This document shows positions 53,801-63,813 of a DNA stretch of 64,000 nt, piece after piece. Position 1 is the stretch's first letter. The number at the start of each line of letters is the position of its first letter. Source of the DNA: Rhodoferax saidenbachensis (GTDB lineage: Bacteria > Pseudomonadota > Gammaproteobacteria > Burkholderiales > Burkholderiaceae_C); the NCBI RefSeq assembly GCF_001955715.1, contig NZ_CP019239.1, positions 3,286,001-3,350,000 of the forward strand, written 5' to 3'. Position numbers and translations under genes: made by a program. The notes below the pieces were generated by a model, which worked only from the letters and a program-made list of their open reading frames with translations, ran no database searches and was not told the origin of the DNA.

Positions 53801-54764
53801 AGGCCAGGTTGTCCAGCGCCGTGCCCCACAGCACGGCTTTTTTGCCGCCCGCGTTCATGGCGATATTGCCGCCGATACACGAAGCCTCGGCCGATGTCGG
53901 ATCAACGGCAAACACAAACCCGCCGCGCTCGGCCGCATCGGCCACGCGCTGCGTTACCACGCCCGCCTCGGACCAGACGGTTGCCACTTCGCGGTCCATA
54001 CCGGGCAGCGTTTTCATCTCCACCTCGGTCATGGCTTCGAGCTTTTCGGTGTTGATCACCGCGCTTTTCCAGGTCAGCGGAATCGCACCGCCGGTATAAC
54101 CCGTACCGCCGCCACGCGGAATGATGGTCAGGCCCAGGTCAATACAACCCTTGACCAGACCGGCCATTTCTTCTTCCGAATCGGGCGTCAGCACCACAAA
54201 CGGGTACTCCACGCGCCAATCGGTTGCATCGGTCACGTGGGACACGCGGCTCAGGCCGTCAAACTTGATGTTGTCCTTGGCGGTGAGGCGGTTCAGCAGT
54301 TTTTGCGTCTTCTTGCGCAGCGCGGCCACTTCGACAAAAGCCGCGTCAAAAGCCTTCACGGCAGCGCGTGCGGCCACCAGAAGCGTGCCTACCATGGCGT
54401 CGCGCTCAGGATCAGCCTCCGGGGTACGGCGCTTCTCCACCTCGGTCAGGCGGTGCTGCAGCGCATCGACCAGCAAACGGCGGCGCTTGGGGTTGTCCAG
54501 CAGGTCATCCTGCAAATAGGGGTTGCGTTGTACCACCCAGACATCACCCAGCACTTCATACAGCATGCGTGCCGAGCGACCGGTCCGACGCTCACCACGC
54601 AGTTGGTTCAGCAGCTCCCAGGCAGACGCACCCAACAGGCGAATGACGATCTCGCGGTCGGAAAAGGAGGTGTAGTTGTAGGGGATTTCGCGAATGCGTT
54701 CGTGCACATGCGGCGCAGCGCCAGCAGCCGACAGGAGGTGATTGAGCGAGGTGGGGGCGTTCAT
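50820..54764 (-). CDS. DUF3683 FAD-linked oxidoreductase with ferredoxin and CCG domains (D-2-hydroxyacid dehydrogenase-like)
   Basis: A 1314-residue fusion. The N-terminal DUF3683 region (about 1-170) leads to a PCMH FAD domain (about 190-370; [17 protein letters not shown]) and an FAD-oxidase C-terminal domain to about 765 ([19 protein letters not shown]). Two 4Fe-4S motifs follow ([22 protein letters not shown]), then two CCG heterodisulfide-reductase-type domains ([48 protein letters not shown]). It resembles GlcD and GlcF fused, so oxidation of a 2-hydroxyacid such as D-lactate or glycolate is likely; the substrate is inferred. Residues 772-795, between the two halves, are encoded by a copy of the dispersed repeat. 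Confidence 0.9.
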   Translation of the reverse strand: MNAPTSLNHLLSAAGAAPHVHERIREIPYNYTSFSDREIVIRLLGASAWELLNQLRGERRTGRSARMLYEVLGDVWVVQRNPYLQDDLLDNPKRRRLLVDALQHRLTEVEKRRTPEADPERDAMVGTLLVAARAAVKAFDAAFVEVAALRKKTQKLLNRLTAKDNIKFDGLSRVSHVTDATDWRVEYPFVVLTPDSEEEMAGLVKGCIDLGLTIIPRGGGTGYTGGAIPLTWKSAVINTEKLEAMTEVEMKTLPGMDREVATVWSEAGVVTQRVADAAERGGFVFAVDPTSAEASCIGGNIAMNAGGKKAVLWGTALDNLASWRMVTPQAEWLEVTRINHNMGKIHDVDVASFELQYFKADGKTPIRTERLDIPGSTFRKEGLGKDVTDKFLSGLPGIQKEGTDGLITSARWVVHRMPSHTRTVCLEFFGHARNAVPSIVEIKDFMFAEQKRSGVLLAGLEHLDDRYLKAVGYATKSKRGGLPKMVLVGDIAGDDADAVARATSEVVRIANSRSGEGFIAISPEARKKFWLDRKKTAAISKHTNAFKINEDVVIPLPRMAEYTDGIERINIELSLRNKLALCDALTEFLAQGNLPLGKVDDAVPAAELLEDRVSQALALVQQVRGQWQGWLDQVDPLFPQLQEHSLRASWKTQLRAPLQDIFTGGAFEAILKECSSIHQRVLKGRVWVALHMHAGDGNVHTNIPVNSDDYDMLQAAHGAVKRIMALARSLDGVISGEHGIGITKLEFLSDAELQPFIDYKARVDPEGRFNKGKLLRNQELPAQAGRGLEANSAHNPVQIYADLTNAYTPSFGLMGHESLIMQQSDIGDIADSIKDCLRCGKCKPVCATHVPRANLLYSPRNKILATSLLVEAFLYEEQTRRGISIRHWEEFEDVADHCTVCHKCESPCPVKIDFGDVTMNMRNLLRKMGKKSFRPGNAAAMFFLNATNPETIKLMRAGMVGIGFKAQRLANQVLRLAARKQTNKPPSTVGTAPIKEQVIHFINKKMPGGLPKKTARALLDIEDADYVPIIRNPKTTTAETEAVFYFPGCGSERLFSQVGLATQAMLWHAGVQTVLPPGYLCCGYPQRGSGQADKAEKIITDNRVLFHRVANTLNYLDIKTVVVSCGTCYDQLQGYEFDKIFPGSRIIDIHEYLLEKGITLVPDGGAGTGYLYHDPCHTPMKLQDPMKTVKALVGDAVLKSERCCGESGTLGVTRPDISTQIRFRKEEELRKDETALRALTAPAGSEGPAKGNIKILTSCPSCLQGLSRYGNDLSNGLLEADYIVVEMANQILGKEWLPEYVQTANAGGIERVLV
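52382..52449 (+). repeat. Dispersed repeat (copy 6) in frame inside the DUF3683 gene
   Basis: GCCTCTAGCCCTCGTCCTGC, then TTGCGCAGGCAGCT and CGTAGCAATT give all landmarks of the intergenic copies, including the flanking AATTGGCC. It is translated as [16 protein letters not shown] and neighbours, with no stop or frame change. It lies between the FAD-oxidase half and the first ferredoxin motif. Confidence 0.85.
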
Positions 54765-54933
54765 CGGGTGTACTTTGGCAGGAGAACGATGTTACCGCAG
54801 CGCAACAAAGCATTACTTTTGACTAGTGGAAACCCCTGACCGCCGATGCCGGAGCGCTGGGCTTTAATCAGATTGCAACAAATTTGACATGTTTGCCGCT
54901 TAGCATCCATGCGTCTTATAACCAGGAGAATCC

Positions 54934-56247
54934 ATGAACTTCCAGCGCAGAGCTATGGCCATTGCCGCCATCACCGCAGCCGCTTTTTCCGTCCCCGCCC
55001 AGGCCCAGACCGAAATCCAGTGGTGGCACTCCATGACCGCCGTGAATGGCGAATGGGTCAACGACCTGGCCAAGGAATTCAACGCCAGCCAAAAAGACTA
55101 CAAGATCATGCCCACGTTCAAGGGCACCTATGACGAGTCCATGACCGCTGCCGTGGCCGCCTTCCGCGCCGGTAACGCACCGCACATCCTGCAGGTGTTT
55201 GAAGTGGGCACGGCCACCATGATGGCCAGCAAGGGCGCTGTGGTCCCGGTGGGCAAGGTCATGACCGACGCCGGTTACAAGTTCGACCCCAAGGTCTACA
55301 TCCCCGCTGTGGCCGGCTACTACACCTCGCCCGCCGGCCAGATGCTGAGCTTCCCGTTCAACAGCTCCACCACCGTGTTCTATTACAACAAGGACGCTTT
55401 CAAAGCAGCCGGACTGGACACCGAAAAAGCCCCAGCCACCTGGGCTGAAGTCGCGCTGGCTGCGGCAAAACTCAAGGCCAGCGGCCACAAGTGCCCGATT
55501 TCCCTGTCCTGGCAAGGTTGGACCCAACTGGAGAGTTTCTCCGCATGGCACAACGTGGAATTTGCCAGCAAGCAAAACGGCTTGGCCGGGCTGGACGCCC
55601 GCATGAAGGTCAACACCCCCCTGCACATCCGCCACATCGAAAACTTGGCCAATATGGCCAAACAAGGCCTGTTTGTCTACAAGGGCCGTGGCAACGTACC
55701 TGAAGCCAGCTTTGTCTCGGGCGAGTGCGCCATGATGACCACGTCGAGCGGCTTCTACGGCAACGTCAAGAAGAACGCCAAGTTCGCCTTTGGCCTGGCT
55801 CCTCTGCCCTACTACCAGGACGTCCCCGGTGCACCACAAAACACGGTGATTGGTGGCGCCAGCCTGTGGGTCATGGCCGGCAAGAAGGCCGAGGAGTACA
55901 AAGGTATTGCCAAGTTCTTTGACTTCCTGTCCAAACCCGAAGTGCAGTCCGCCAGCCACAAGCGCACCGGCTACCTGCCCATCACCACTGCGGCTTACCA
56001 ACTGACCGAGAAGTCTGGTTTCTACAAGGAAAACCCCGGCACCGACGTAGCCGTGACGCAGATGGTTCGCAAGGTGACCGACAAATCGCGCGGTATTCGC
56101 CTGGGCAACTATGTGCAGATTCGCGCCATCGAGGACGAAGAGCTGGAACAAGTCTGGGCTGGCAAAAAGACCGCCAAAGAAGCACTCGATGCCATCGTGA
56201 AACGCGGCAACGAGCAGTTGGAGCGGTTCGAAAAAGCCAACAAGTAA
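54934..56247 (+). CDS. ugpB: sn-Glycerol-3-phosphate ABC transporter, substrate-binding protein
   Basis: Periplasmic binding protein of 437 residues for glycerol-3-phosphate and glycerophosphodiesters. Signal peptide about residues 1-23 (MAIAAITAAAFSVPAQAQ). Characteristic UgpB sequences are QWWHSMTAVNGEWVNDL, VAAFRAGNAPHILQVFEVGTATM cores, YYTSPAGQMLSFPFNSSTTV and the GECAMMTTSSGFYG pocket. The CAGGAG ribosome site precedes the ATG. It is the first gene of the ugp set; a hairpin follows before ugpA. The 169-bp upstream gap holds TTGACA at 54884 but no well-spaced -10 or clear Pho box. Confidence 0.96.
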   Translation: MNFQRRAMAIAAITAAAFSVPAQAQTEIQWWHSMTAVNGEWVNDLAKEFNASQKDYKIMPTFKGTYDESMTAAVAAFRAGNAPHILQVFEVGTATMMASKGAVVPVGKVMTDAGYKFDPKVYIPAVAGYYTSPAGQMLSFPFNSSTTVFYYNKDAFKAAGLDTEKAPATWAEVALAAAKLKASGHKCPISLSWQGWTQLESFSAWHNVEFASKQNGLAGLDARMKVNTPLHIRHIENLANMAKQGLFVYKGRGNVPEASFVSGECAMMTTSSGFYGNVKKNAKFAFGLAPLPYYQDVPGAPQNTVIGGASLWVMAGKKAEEYKGIAKFFDFLSKPEVQSASHKRTGYLPITTAAYQLTEKSGFYKENPGTDVAVTQMVRKVTDKSRGIRLGNYVQIRAIEDEELEQVWAGKKTAKEALDAIVKRGNEQLERFEKANK

Positions 56248-56267
56248 GCGAGTGGCTTAACATCTGG

Positions 56268-56296
56268 AAGTGGCGGCGCGTGCCGCCACTTTTGTT
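56268..56296 (+). terminator. Intrinsic terminator-like hairpin between ugpB and ugpA
   Basis: AAGTGGCGGC (56268-56277) pairs perfectly with GCCGCCACTT (56282-56291), loop GCGT, followed by TTGTTTCC. Strong stem with a modest U-tract; likely partial termination, giving more ugpB than permease mRNA. Confidence 0.8.
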
Positions 56297-56342
56297 TCCC
56301 CCTATTGCATGTTTGTGATGTCTGATTACCTGAATCCTGTGT

Positions 56343-57230
56343 ATGGCCACTGAAAAAAGAGTCGTTTTCAAGTCCGCATGGCTGCCGTGGGTGCTGCTGG
56401 CCCCCCAGGTCGCTGTCATCGCCATTTTCTTTTTCTGGCCTGCGGCACAGGCGCTGCTGCAATCGGTGCAGCAAAGCGATGCCTTTGGCACCTCGGTGCA
56501 GTTTGTCGGGCTGGAAAACTTCCGCAACCTCTGGAATGACGAGTCGTACCTGGAGTCCTTCAAGACAACCGCCGTGTTCTCGTCGCTGGTCGCGGTACTG
56601 GGTTTGTCCCTCTCACTGACTCTGGCCATTTTTGCCGACCGGGTGGTGCGCGGCTCCGGCCTGTACCGTACTTTTTTGATCTGGCCTTACGCGGTGGCGC
56701 CTGCGGTGGCGGGTGTGTTGTGGCTGTTCATGTTTGCCCCCAGCATTGGCATCGTGTCGTATGGCATTCGCCAGCTTGGCATGGCCTGGGACCCTTTGCT
56801 CAACAGCAACCACGCCATGGCACTGATTGTCATGGCCGCCGTGTGGAAGCAGATTTCCTACAACTTCCTGTTCTTTCTGGCGGGTTTGCAGTCGATCCCC
56901 AAATCGCTCATCGAAGCTGCCGCCATGGACGGTGCGCGCCCCTGGCGCCGGTTCTGGACTATCCAGTTCCCGCTGTTGTCGCCCACCACGTTCTTTCTGC
57001 TGGTGATCAACATCGTCTACGCGTTTTTTGACACCTTCGCCATCGTGGACGCTGCCACCAAAGGCGGGCCCGGCAAAGACACTGCCATTCTGGTCTACAA
57101 GGTCTACTTCGACGGTTTCAAGGCCATGGACCTGGGCGGATCGGCTGCGCAGTCGGTGGTGCTCATGGTCATCGTGGTCGCGTTGACCGTGGTGCAGTTC
57201 CGGTTCGTTGAGAAAAAGGTGAACTACTGA
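56343..57230 (+). CDS. ugpA: sn-Glycerol-3-phosphate ABC transporter, permease
   Basis: Inner-membrane permease of 295 residues with six helices and the ATPase-docking EAA loop, [15 protein letters not shown]. It begins [22 protein letters not shown], typical for UgpA. Pairs with UgpE in the heterodimeric channel. It starts 95 bp after ugpB, behind the hairpin, and overlaps the ugpE start by one base (TGATGG type). Confidence 0.95.
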   Translation: MATEKRVVFKSAWLPWVLLAPQVAVIAIFFFWPAAQALLQSVQQSDAFGTSVQFVGLENFRNLWNDESYLESFKTTAVFSSLVAVLGLSLSLTLAIFADRVVRGSGLYRTFLIWPYAVAPAVAGVLWLFMFAPSIGIVSYGIRQLGMAWDPLLNSNHAMALIVMAAVWKQISYNFLFFLAGLQSIPKSLIEAAAMDGARPWRRFWTIQFPLLSPTTFFLLVINIVYAFFDTFAIVDAATKGGPGKDTAILVYKVYFDGFKAMDLGGSAAQSVVLMVIVVALTVVQFRFVEKKVNY

Positions 57231-58081
57231 TGGTTGAAAGACGCCCCTGGCTGGACTTTTTGTCACACGCCATTCTGATCATCGGTGTGCTGGTCATTGC
57301 CTTTCCGGTCTACATCACCTTTGTGGCCTCCACGCACACCACACAAGAGGTGGTGCAGTCGCCCATGCCACTGTTCCCCGGCACGCACCTGATAGACAAC
57401 TACGCCACCGCCCTGTCGGGTGAGCGCACCGGCACCGGGTCACACGCCTCCGTGGGCCGCATGATGGTGGTGAGTCTGGTGACTGCGCTGGTCATCTCGC
57501 TGGGCAAGATCGCTATCTCGCTGTTGTCGGCCTTTGCCATCGTCTACTTCCGCTTCCCGTTTCGCATGGCGTTTTTCTGGGCCATCTTTGTCACGCTGAT
57601 GCTGCCGGTGGAGGTGCGCATTGGCCCCACCTACCAGGTAGTGGCCGATCTGGGCATGCTCAACAGCTACGCCGGTCTGACCATCCCCCTGATCGCCTCT
57701 GCCACGGCCACCTTCCTGTTCCGCCAGTTTTTTCTGACGGTGCCCGACGAACTGGTCGAGGCCGCGCGGGTCGATGGGGCCGGGCCGTTGCGATTCTTCA
57801 AGGACATTCTGGTACCGCTCTCCAGCACCAGCATTGCGGCACTGTTTGTGATCCAGTTCATCTACGGCTGGAACCAGTACCTGTGGCCGCTGCTGGTCAC
57901 GACCCAAGAAAACATGTACCCGGTGGTGGTGGGCATCAAGCAGATGATCTCTGGCGGCGATGCGCAAACCGAGTGGAACATCGTCATGGCCACCGCCATG
58001 ATGGCCATGTTGCCCCCCGCACTGGTCGTCATGCTCATGCAGAAGTGGTTTGTCAAAGGCTTAGTGGATACGGAAAAATAA
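57230..58081 (+). CDS. ugpE: sn-Glycerol-3-phosphate ABC transporter, permease
   Basis: Second permease subunit, 283 residues, six helices, with [17 protein letters not shown] as its EAA loop. The N-terminus [19 protein letters not shown] and the periplasmic [21 protein letters not shown] loop match UgpE. It is directly followed by ugpC with no gap. Together with UgpA, UgpB and UgpC it completes the importer. Confidence 0.95.
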   Translation: MVERRPWLDFLSHAILIIGVLVIAFPVYITFVASTHTTQEVVQSPMPLFPGTHLIDNYATALSGERTGTGSHASVGRMMVVSLVTALVISLGKIAISLLSAFAIVYFRFPFRMAFFWAIFVTLMLPVEVRIGPTYQVVADLGMLNSYAGLTIPLIASATATFLFRQFFLTVPDELVEAARVDGAGPLRFFKDILVPLSSTSIAALFVIQFIYGWNQYLWPLLVTTQENMYPVVVGIKQMISGGDAQTEWNIVMATAMMAMLPPALVVMLMQKWFVKGLVDTEK

Positions 58082-59098
<1,017 letters not shown>

Positions 59099-59103
59099 AT
59101 ATG

Positions 59104-59174
59104 GCCCCCACGCTTGTCACTGCGTGTACTACGCTGCCCCCCGAGGGGGCTCTCACGCCTTGGGGCGGCCCGGC
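59104..59174 (+). repeat. C/G-rich dispersed element, copy B, between ugpC and ugpQ
   Basis: CCCCCACGCTTGTCACTGCG, then CGCTGCCCCCCGAGGGGGCT and CCTTGGGGCGGCCCGG. Same ordered blocks as copy A at 32428-32518, with a shorter variable middle. It separates ugpC from ugpQ by 85 bp in an otherwise tight operon. Confidence 0.8.
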
Positions 59175-59183
59175 GGCGTTCGC

Positions 59184-59957
59184 ATGAGTTTTTCCTCCCT
59201 CCCCGTCTGGCCTTACCCACGCTGGGTCGCCCACCGCGGTGCCGGCAAGCTGGCGCCAGAGAACACGCTGGCCGCCTTCCGCCTGGGCGCAAGCCACGGC
59301 TACCGCATGTTCGAATGTGATGTGAAGCTCAGCGCCGACGGTGTACCGTTCCTGATGCACGACGCCACGCTGCAGCGCACCACCAATGCCCGCGCAAAAA
59401 TAGGCCAAGGCCAGAGTGCCGTAGGCGGTGACCATCCCTGGAGCGCGCTGTCGCAACTGGACGCAGGCAGTTGGCACAGCCGCAGCTACGCAGGTGAGCC
59501 CCTGCCCACGCTGGACGCCATTGCGGCCTACTGCCTGGGCAACGGTTATTTCCTGAACATCGAGATCAAACCCACACCCGGCACCGAACGCCACACCGGC
59601 GAGGTGGTGGCCCAGCACGCAGCGCGCCTGTGGCAAGGCCAGGCCGTGCCGCCGCTGCTGACATCCTTCAACCCTGAGGCCCTCGAAGGGGCGCAAGCCA
59701 CCGCCCCCGCGCTACCGCGTGGCCTGCTGCTGGACAGCTTGTGGACCGGCTGGCTGGAAACTGCTTTGAAAATAGGCTGCCAGGCCATCGTCTGCAACCA
59801 TGCGTTGTGGGATACCAGCAGCGTGACGCAGGCCCAGAGTGCGGGCTTCAGAACGCTGAGTTACACCGTGAATGACGAATGGGCCGCGCAACGCCTCATC
59901 GATCTGGGCACCGACGGCATCATCACCGACCGCGTGGATCTGTTCAGCCCGGCATAA
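59184..59957 (+). CDS. ugpQ: Glycerophosphodiester phosphodiesterase (cytosolic UgpQ type)
   Basis: Hydrolyses glycerophosphodiesters imported by Ugp to glycerol-3-phosphate and an alcohol. The 257-residue GDPD-family TIM barrel has VAHRGAGKLAPENTLAAF, the metal-binding FECDVKLSADGVPFLMHD cores, LNIEIKPTPG and the terminal GTDGIITDRVDL. No signal peptide, fitting UgpQ rather than periplasmic GlpQ. The ATG at 59184 is preferred; the frame upstream runs through the repeat. It completes ugpBAEC-Q. Confidence 0.92.
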   Translation: MSFSSLPVWPYPRWVAHRGAGKLAPENTLAAFRLGASHGYRMFECDVKLSADGVPFLMHDATLQRTTNARAKIGQGQSAVGGDHPWSALSQLDAGSWHSRSYAGEPLPTLDAIAAYCLGNGYFLNIEIKPTPGTERHTGEVVAQHAARLWQGQAVPPLLTSFNPEALEGAQATAPALPRGLLLDSLWTGWLETALKIGCQAIVCNHALWDTSSVTQAQSAGFRTLSYTVNDEWAAQRLIDLGTDGIITDRVDLFSPA

Positions 59958-59974
59958 CGGCGCGGGCCTTGCAG

Positions 59975-60778
59975 TTACTTCGGTGCCACACAGGCGGGCA
60001 CCTCAAACCCGGACACACGGGCCTCCCGTCGCCATTCCACGTCGCACGGCAGCACTGCCAGCGCTTGGTCTATCTGGGCAGCCAGCCCGGGGTTGTTCAG
60101 GCCAACAAAAATATGGCGTTGGAACGACGCCGCTTCCAGCCTGGGAATAGCCACCAGTTCGGCGCTCAGCCCCGATTTGGCGGCCAATGACAGGTACAAC
60201 AAGCGAGCCATCTGCGTGAAGTCGGCACGGCCCAGGGAGACCTTGCGCAGGTTGTCCAACTCGCTGCTGCCAAGGTCCAGCTTGAGCTCACCCTTCGCCA
60301 CCATCTCGTCCAGCCCGCTGTACTGGTTACCCCGGATGGCGCCCATGGTCATGCCCTGGAGTTCCTTGAGCTTGGTGTAACGGGGCTTTTGCGGCCCCCG
60401 AAAGACCAGCACGTTGTGGTCTTCGAACAAGGGGCGCGACCAGAGGTAACGCGTCTTGTCCGGGTCACTCACAAACGGGGGCGCGAGCAAAAGGGCCACA
60501 CCGTCAAACTTGCCTTCCACCGCCAGGGGCCCGGCCAGCAGCCGCGCACGCGGAATGTTCTCCAGCTTGAAGGTGTGCTGGCCCTTGAAATGCCGGTTGA
60601 GGAAGGCCACCAGGGTAGGCGCCACGCCCGAGCCGTCTTCGTTGGCAAACGGAGGGAATAAATAGGTGTTGTAGGCCACCAGCTCGGCAGCCGGCGCAGC
60701 GGGCGGCGTTACCAAAACCACCGCGCAACCCAGCCAAGCCGCCATTCGCCTTCGCAAACCGTGCAACGCAGTGTGCAT
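59975..60778 (-). CDS. Periplasmic solute-binding-like protein (type 2 fold), orphan
   Basis: A 267-residue protein with a signal peptide (about 1-29, ending APAAE) and the bacterial extracellular solute-binding family 3 fold (VAYNTYLFPPF, GKFDGVALLLAPPF, MTMGAIRGNQYSGLDEM cores). The ATG at 60778 has GGGGAGGG just upstream. No permease or ATPase genes adjoin it, so it may feed a distant transporter or act as a sensor-type domain. It converges on ugpQ with a 17-bp gap. Confidence 0.78.
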   Translation of the reverse strand: MHTALHGLRRRMAAWLGCAVVLVTPPAAPAAELVAYNTYLFPPFANEDGSGVAPTLVAFLNRHFKGQHTFKLENIPRARLLAGPLAVEGKFDGVALLLAPPFVSDPDKTRYLWSRPLFEDHNVLVFRGPQKPRYTKLKELQGMTMGAIRGNQYSGLDEMVAKGELKLDLGSSELDNLRKVSLGRADFTQMARLLYLSLAAKSGLSAELVAIPRLEAASFQRHIFVGLNNPGLAAQIDQALAVLPCDVEWRREARVSGFEVPACVAPK

Positions 60779-60889
60779 AAGCCCTCCCCTGTCGGTTAGC
60801 CCCCGCGGGCCACGCCCCAATTGACGATACGCACCAGTATCGACGCAATACCAGCCGCGGGATCCTAGCCCCGCCTGCCCATGTAAAGC

Positions 60890-61165
60890 TCAGCGGCGCA
60901 TCGCCCACCACTGGCTGGTGGCGGCTACAAACACCAATGCGGTGTAGCTGGCCATCTTGCCGTCGCGCCCAAAAAACCACAGGCCAATCAGCAGCGCCAG
61001 CGTACCCGCTATGGTATTGATAGCTGCTTGCGCAAGCAGCGTGTTGGCTACGGGCTTTTTTCGCATAAAAACCGGCCCCAGAGCGGCCAGCACCAGCCCC
61101 ACGGCCAGTGCGGGGGCCATGAAATTGAGCAGGTGATTGAGCAGGTCTAGCGGTCCCATGGACAT
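60890..61165 (-). CDS. Small integral membrane protein of unknown function
   Basis: A 91-residue protein with three predicted helices (about 15-33, 43-63, 68-84) and a basic MRKK loop. I do not recognise a family. Residues 36-51 (KKPVANTLLAQAAINT) are encoded by a well-preserved dispersed repeat (61013-61056), placed at the loop and start of the second helix. A second ATG at 61159 is possible. It is divergent from hemA. Confidence 0.62.
   Translation of the reverse strand: MSMGPLDLLNHLLNFMAPALAVGLVLAALGPVFMRKKPVANTLLAQAAINTIAGTLALLIGLWFFGRDGKMASYTALVFVAATSQWWAMRR
61013..61056 (+). repeat. Dispersed repeat (copy 7) inside the small membrane protein gene
   Basis: TATTGATAGCTGCTTGCGCA, AGCAG, then GGCTACGGGCTTTTTT. 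The first 25 bases are a near-perfect match to the other copies, and the gene reads through without a stop. Confidence 0.75.
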
Positions 61166-61183
61166 GGGCGCAAAGGCCCCAAA

Positions 61184-61211
61184 TTGGTGAAAGTGGCGTA
61201 GATTTTATAAT
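61184..61211 (+). promoter_or_regulatory. Predicted sigma-70 promoter of hemA
   Basis: TTGGTG (61184-61189) and a perfect TATAAT (61206-61211) are separated by 16 bp, 62 bp upstream of the hemA ATG. It overlaps no coding sequence and is just beyond the divergent small membrane protein gene. Confidence 0.7.
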
Positions 61212-61273
61212 CGGGGACGAATCCCCTCAGAGCAGCACCGCGCAAGCGGCGTTTTGCCCGCAACCCAACACCC

Positions 61274-62533
61274 ATGGCCGTCTGGACTTTAGGCATTAAC
61301 CACACCACCGCACCGCTGGATATGCGGGGCCGGTTTGCGTTTGCCATGGACCAGATCGAGCCGCATTTGCGCGGCCTGCGCCAGTCGATGGCGCGTGCAC
61401 CCGAGGCGGCCATCGTCTCCACCTGCAACCGCACCGAGATCTACTGCGCCGGTGACGCGTCCGAGCTGGAGCAGACGCTGGACTGGCTGGCCAAGTCCGG
61501 CGGCGTCTCCCCCAACGAGCTGCGCGCCCACTCCTATTCGCTGCAGGACGGCCAGGCGGCACGCCACGCCTTCCGCGTCGCCAGCGGGCTGGATTCCATG
61601 GTGCTGGGCGAGCCGCAGATCCTCGGCCAGCTGAAAGACGCCGTGCGCGCCGCCGATGCCGCTGGTGCTTTGGGCACCACGCTGTCGCAGTTATTCCAGC
61701 GCTCCTTTGCCGTGGCCAAGGAAGTGCGCACTTCCACCGAAATCGGCGCCCACAGCATCAGCATGGCCGCCGCCGCAGTACGCCTGGCCGGCAACCTGTT
61801 TGAAGACCTGGGCAAAGTGCGCGTGTTGTTTGTCGGCGCCGGCGAAATGATCGAGCTGTGCGCCACCCACTTCGCCGCCAAGAACCCCAAGAGCATCGCC
61901 ATCGCCAACCGCACGCTGGAACGCGGCGAAAAACTCGCCAGCCGTTTTGGCGGCGAGGTCATGCGCCTGGCAGACCTGCCAGACCGCCTGCACGAATTCG
62001 ACGCAGTCATCAGTTGTACCGCCAGCACCCTGCCCATCATCGGTCTGGGTGCCGTGGAGCGCGCGCTGAAGAAACGCAAACACCGCCCGATGTTCATGGT
62101 CGACCTGGCCGTGCCGCGCGACATTGAGCCCGAAGTCAAGAAGCTGGGCGACGTCTACCTCTACACCGTGGATGACTTAGCCAATGTGGTGCAAACCGCC
62201 CAGGCAAGCCGCCAGGCCGCCGTGGCACAGGCCGAGGCCATCGTGGACGCCGGTGTGCAAAGCTTCATGCACTGGGTGGACCAGCGCAGCGCCGTACCGC
62301 TGATCCAGCAGCTCAACGCCCAGGCCGACGAATGGCGTGCCATCGAACTGGCCCGCGCGCGCAAGCTGCTGGCCAAGGGCGAAGACGTGGACGCCGTGCT
62401 CGAAGCCCTGTCCAAGGGCCTCACCCAAAAAATGCTGCACGGCGCAATGGCCGAGCTGCATGCCGGCGATGCTGCCGCACGCGAGCGCGCCAGCAGCGCC
62501 ATCTCGCACTTCTTCCTGCGCAACAGCCGTTAG
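61274..62533 (+). CDS. hemA: Glutamyl-tRNA reductase
   Basis: NADPH-dependent reduction of glutamyl-tRNA to glutamate-1-semialdehyde, the first step of C5-pathway haem synthesis. The 419-residue product has the catalytic Cys51 in [25 protein letters not shown], the [11 protein letters not shown] loop, [15 protein letters not shown], the NADPH-binding [14 protein letters not shown] and the C-terminal dimerisation helix region ([16 protein letters not shown]). The first gene of the hemA-prfA-prmC row. Confidence 0.97.
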   Translation: MAVWTLGINHTTAPLDMRGRFAFAMDQIEPHLRGLRQSMARAPEAAIVSTCNRTEIYCAGDASELEQTLDWLAKSGGVSPNELRAHSYSLQDGQAARHAFRVASGLDSMVLGEPQILGQLKDAVRAADAAGALGTTLSQLFQRSFAVAKEVRTSTEIGAHSISMAAAAVRLAGNLFEDLGKVRVLFVGAGEMIELCATHFAAKNPKSIAIANRTLERGEKLASRFGGEVMRLADLPDRLHEFDAVISCTASTLPIIGLGAVERALKKRKHRPMFMVDLAVPRDIEPEVKKLGDVYLYTVDDLANVVQTAQASRQAAVAQAEAIVDAGVQSFMHWVDQRSAVPLIQQLNAQADEWRAIELARARKLLAKGEDVDAVLEALSKGLTQKMLHGAMAELHAGDAAARERASSAISHFFLRNSR

Positions 62534-62559
62534 CGACGCTGCCCTGTGCAGCGCTGCCC

Positions 62560-62632
62560 CTTCGACATGCTCGGGGCAAACGGCTCTTACGCCGCCCTCC
62601 TGCTTTCCCCGTTCGGACTGAGCCTGTCGAAG
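62560..62632. repeat. REP-like inverted pair between hemA and prfA
   Basis: CTTCGACATGCTCGGGGCAA (62560 onward, ends ACGG at 62583) faces CCGTTCGGACTGAGCCTGTC (62609 onward, ends GAAG at 62632). This CTTCGACAGGCTCAG...CGAACGG sequence is a dispersed repeat common in proteobacteria. The pair can fold into a long hairpin in the 120-bp hemA-prfA gap. Confidence 0.75.
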
Positions 62633-62653
62633 TCCTCACCAAATAACTCGACC

Positions 62654-63751
62654 ATGAAACCCTTTCTCCGCCAACAACTCGCCCGTTACACCGACCGCCA
62701 GGGTGAACTCGAATTCCTGCTGTCCCGCGAAGACATCATGAAAGACATGGAGCAGTTCCTCAAACTCTCCCGCGAGCACACCGATGTGTCTGCCGTCGCA
62801 TCGCGCTGGGCGCGCTACCAGCAGCGCGAGGCTGATCTGGCCAGCGCAGAGGAGATGAAGAGCGACCCCGATATGGCGGAAATGGCCGAGGAAGAAATCA
62901 CCAGCGCCACCGCGGAGCTTGCGCAACTGGAAGCCGAGTTGCAGCGTATGCTGCTGCCCAAAGACCCGGACGATGCGCGCCCGGCGTTTGTGGAAATCCG
63001 CGCCGGCACGGGCGGCGACGAGTCGGCGCTGTTTGCGGGTGACTTGCTGCGCATGTACACCCGCTATGCCGACCGCTGCGGCTGGAAGACCGAGATCGTC
63101 AGCGAATCGCAAAGCGAGCTGGGCGGCTACAAGGAAGTCGTGGTTCGCATGGAAGGCCACCACAACGGCACCGGCGCTTACGGCGCGCTGAAGTTTGAAT
63201 CCGGTGGCCACCGCGTGCAGCGCGTGCCCGCGACCGAAACGCAAGGCCGCATCCACACCAGTGCCTGCACCATCGCCGTGCTGGCCGAGCAGGACGAAGC
63301 TGAGGCGATCAAGATCAACCCATCCGATCTGCGCATCGACACCTACCGCGCCAGCGGCGCTGGCGGCCAGCACATCAACAAGACCGACTCGGCGGTGCGC
63401 ATCACGCACATCCCGACCGGCATCGTGGCTGAATGCCAGGACGGCCGCAGCCAGCACAGCAACAAGGCGCAAGCGCTGAAGGTGTTGACCGCCCGCATCC
63501 ACGAAAAAGACCGCAGCGAGCGCGCTGCCAAAGACGCCGCCGAGCGCAAGAGCCTGGTCGGTAGCGGGGACCGCAGCGACCGCATCCGCACCTACAACTT
63601 CCCGCAAGGCCGACTGACCGACCATCGCATCAACCTGACGCTGTACAAGCTGCTGCAGATCATGGAAGGCGACCTGCAGGACGTGGTGGACGCGCTGCAA
63701 GCCTATGAGGCGGCAGAGCAACTGGCGGCGCTGGAACTCAGCAACGTTTAA
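62654..63751 (+). CDS. prfA: Peptide chain release factor 1
   Basis: Terminates translation at UAA and UAG. The 365-residue product has the stop-codon-reading tripeptide PAT in [15 protein letters not shown], the GGQ hydrolysis loop in [19 protein letters not shown], the [19 protein letters not shown] core, and the C-terminal [17 protein letters not shown]. The frame extends upstream into the REP pair, but the conserved start [12 protein letters not shown] is at 62654. Its glutamine in GGQ is the expected target of PrmC, encoded downstream. Confidence 0.97.
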   Translation: MKPFLRQQLARYTDRQGELEFLLSREDIMKDMEQFLKLSREHTDVSAVASRWARYQQREADLASAEEMKSDPDMAEMAEEEITSATAELAQLEAELQRMLLPKDPDDARPAFVEIRAGTGGDESALFAGDLLRMYTRYADRCGWKTEIVSESQSELGGYKEVVVRMEGHHNGTGAYGALKFESGGHRVQRVPATETQGRIHTSACTIAVLAEQDEAEAIKINPSDLRIDTYRASGAGGQHINKTDSAVRITHIPTGIVAECQDGRSQHSNKAQALKVLTARIHEKDRSERAAKDAAERKSLVGSGDRSDRIRTYNFPQGRLTDHRINLTLYKLLQIMEGDLQDVVDALQAYEAAEQLAALELSNV

Positions 63752-63760
63752 GTGCCTTTT

Positions 63761-63813
63761 TGGCCTCCAGCCCTTACAGCAATTGCGCAAGCAGCTATAC
63801 ATTCAATAGCAAA
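63761..63813 (+). repeat. Dispersed repeat (copy 8) ending at the prmC start
   Basis: GGCCTCCAGCCCTTACAG, then AATTGCGCAAGCAGCTATAC and ATTCAATAGCAAA, directly followed by the prmC ATG at 63814. No Shine-Dalgarno sequence is visible between repeat and start. Confidence 0.85.

Noticed and set aside
52806..54839. 677-codon plus-strand frame opposite the DUF3683 gene
   Set aside because: Antisense shadow of G/C-ending codons, no recognisable motif, and the opposite strand encodes a full FAD domain.
54884..54919. TTGACA with TCTTAT as a ugpB promoter
   Set aside because: The spacer is about 24 bp, too long for sigma-70, and no better -10 is at 16-18 bp; not listed as a promoter.
59759..59785. 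Repeat-like GCTTTGAAAATAGGCTGCCAG stretch within ugpQ
   Set aside because: Lacks the GCGCA and GGGCTA landmarks; likely chance similarity.
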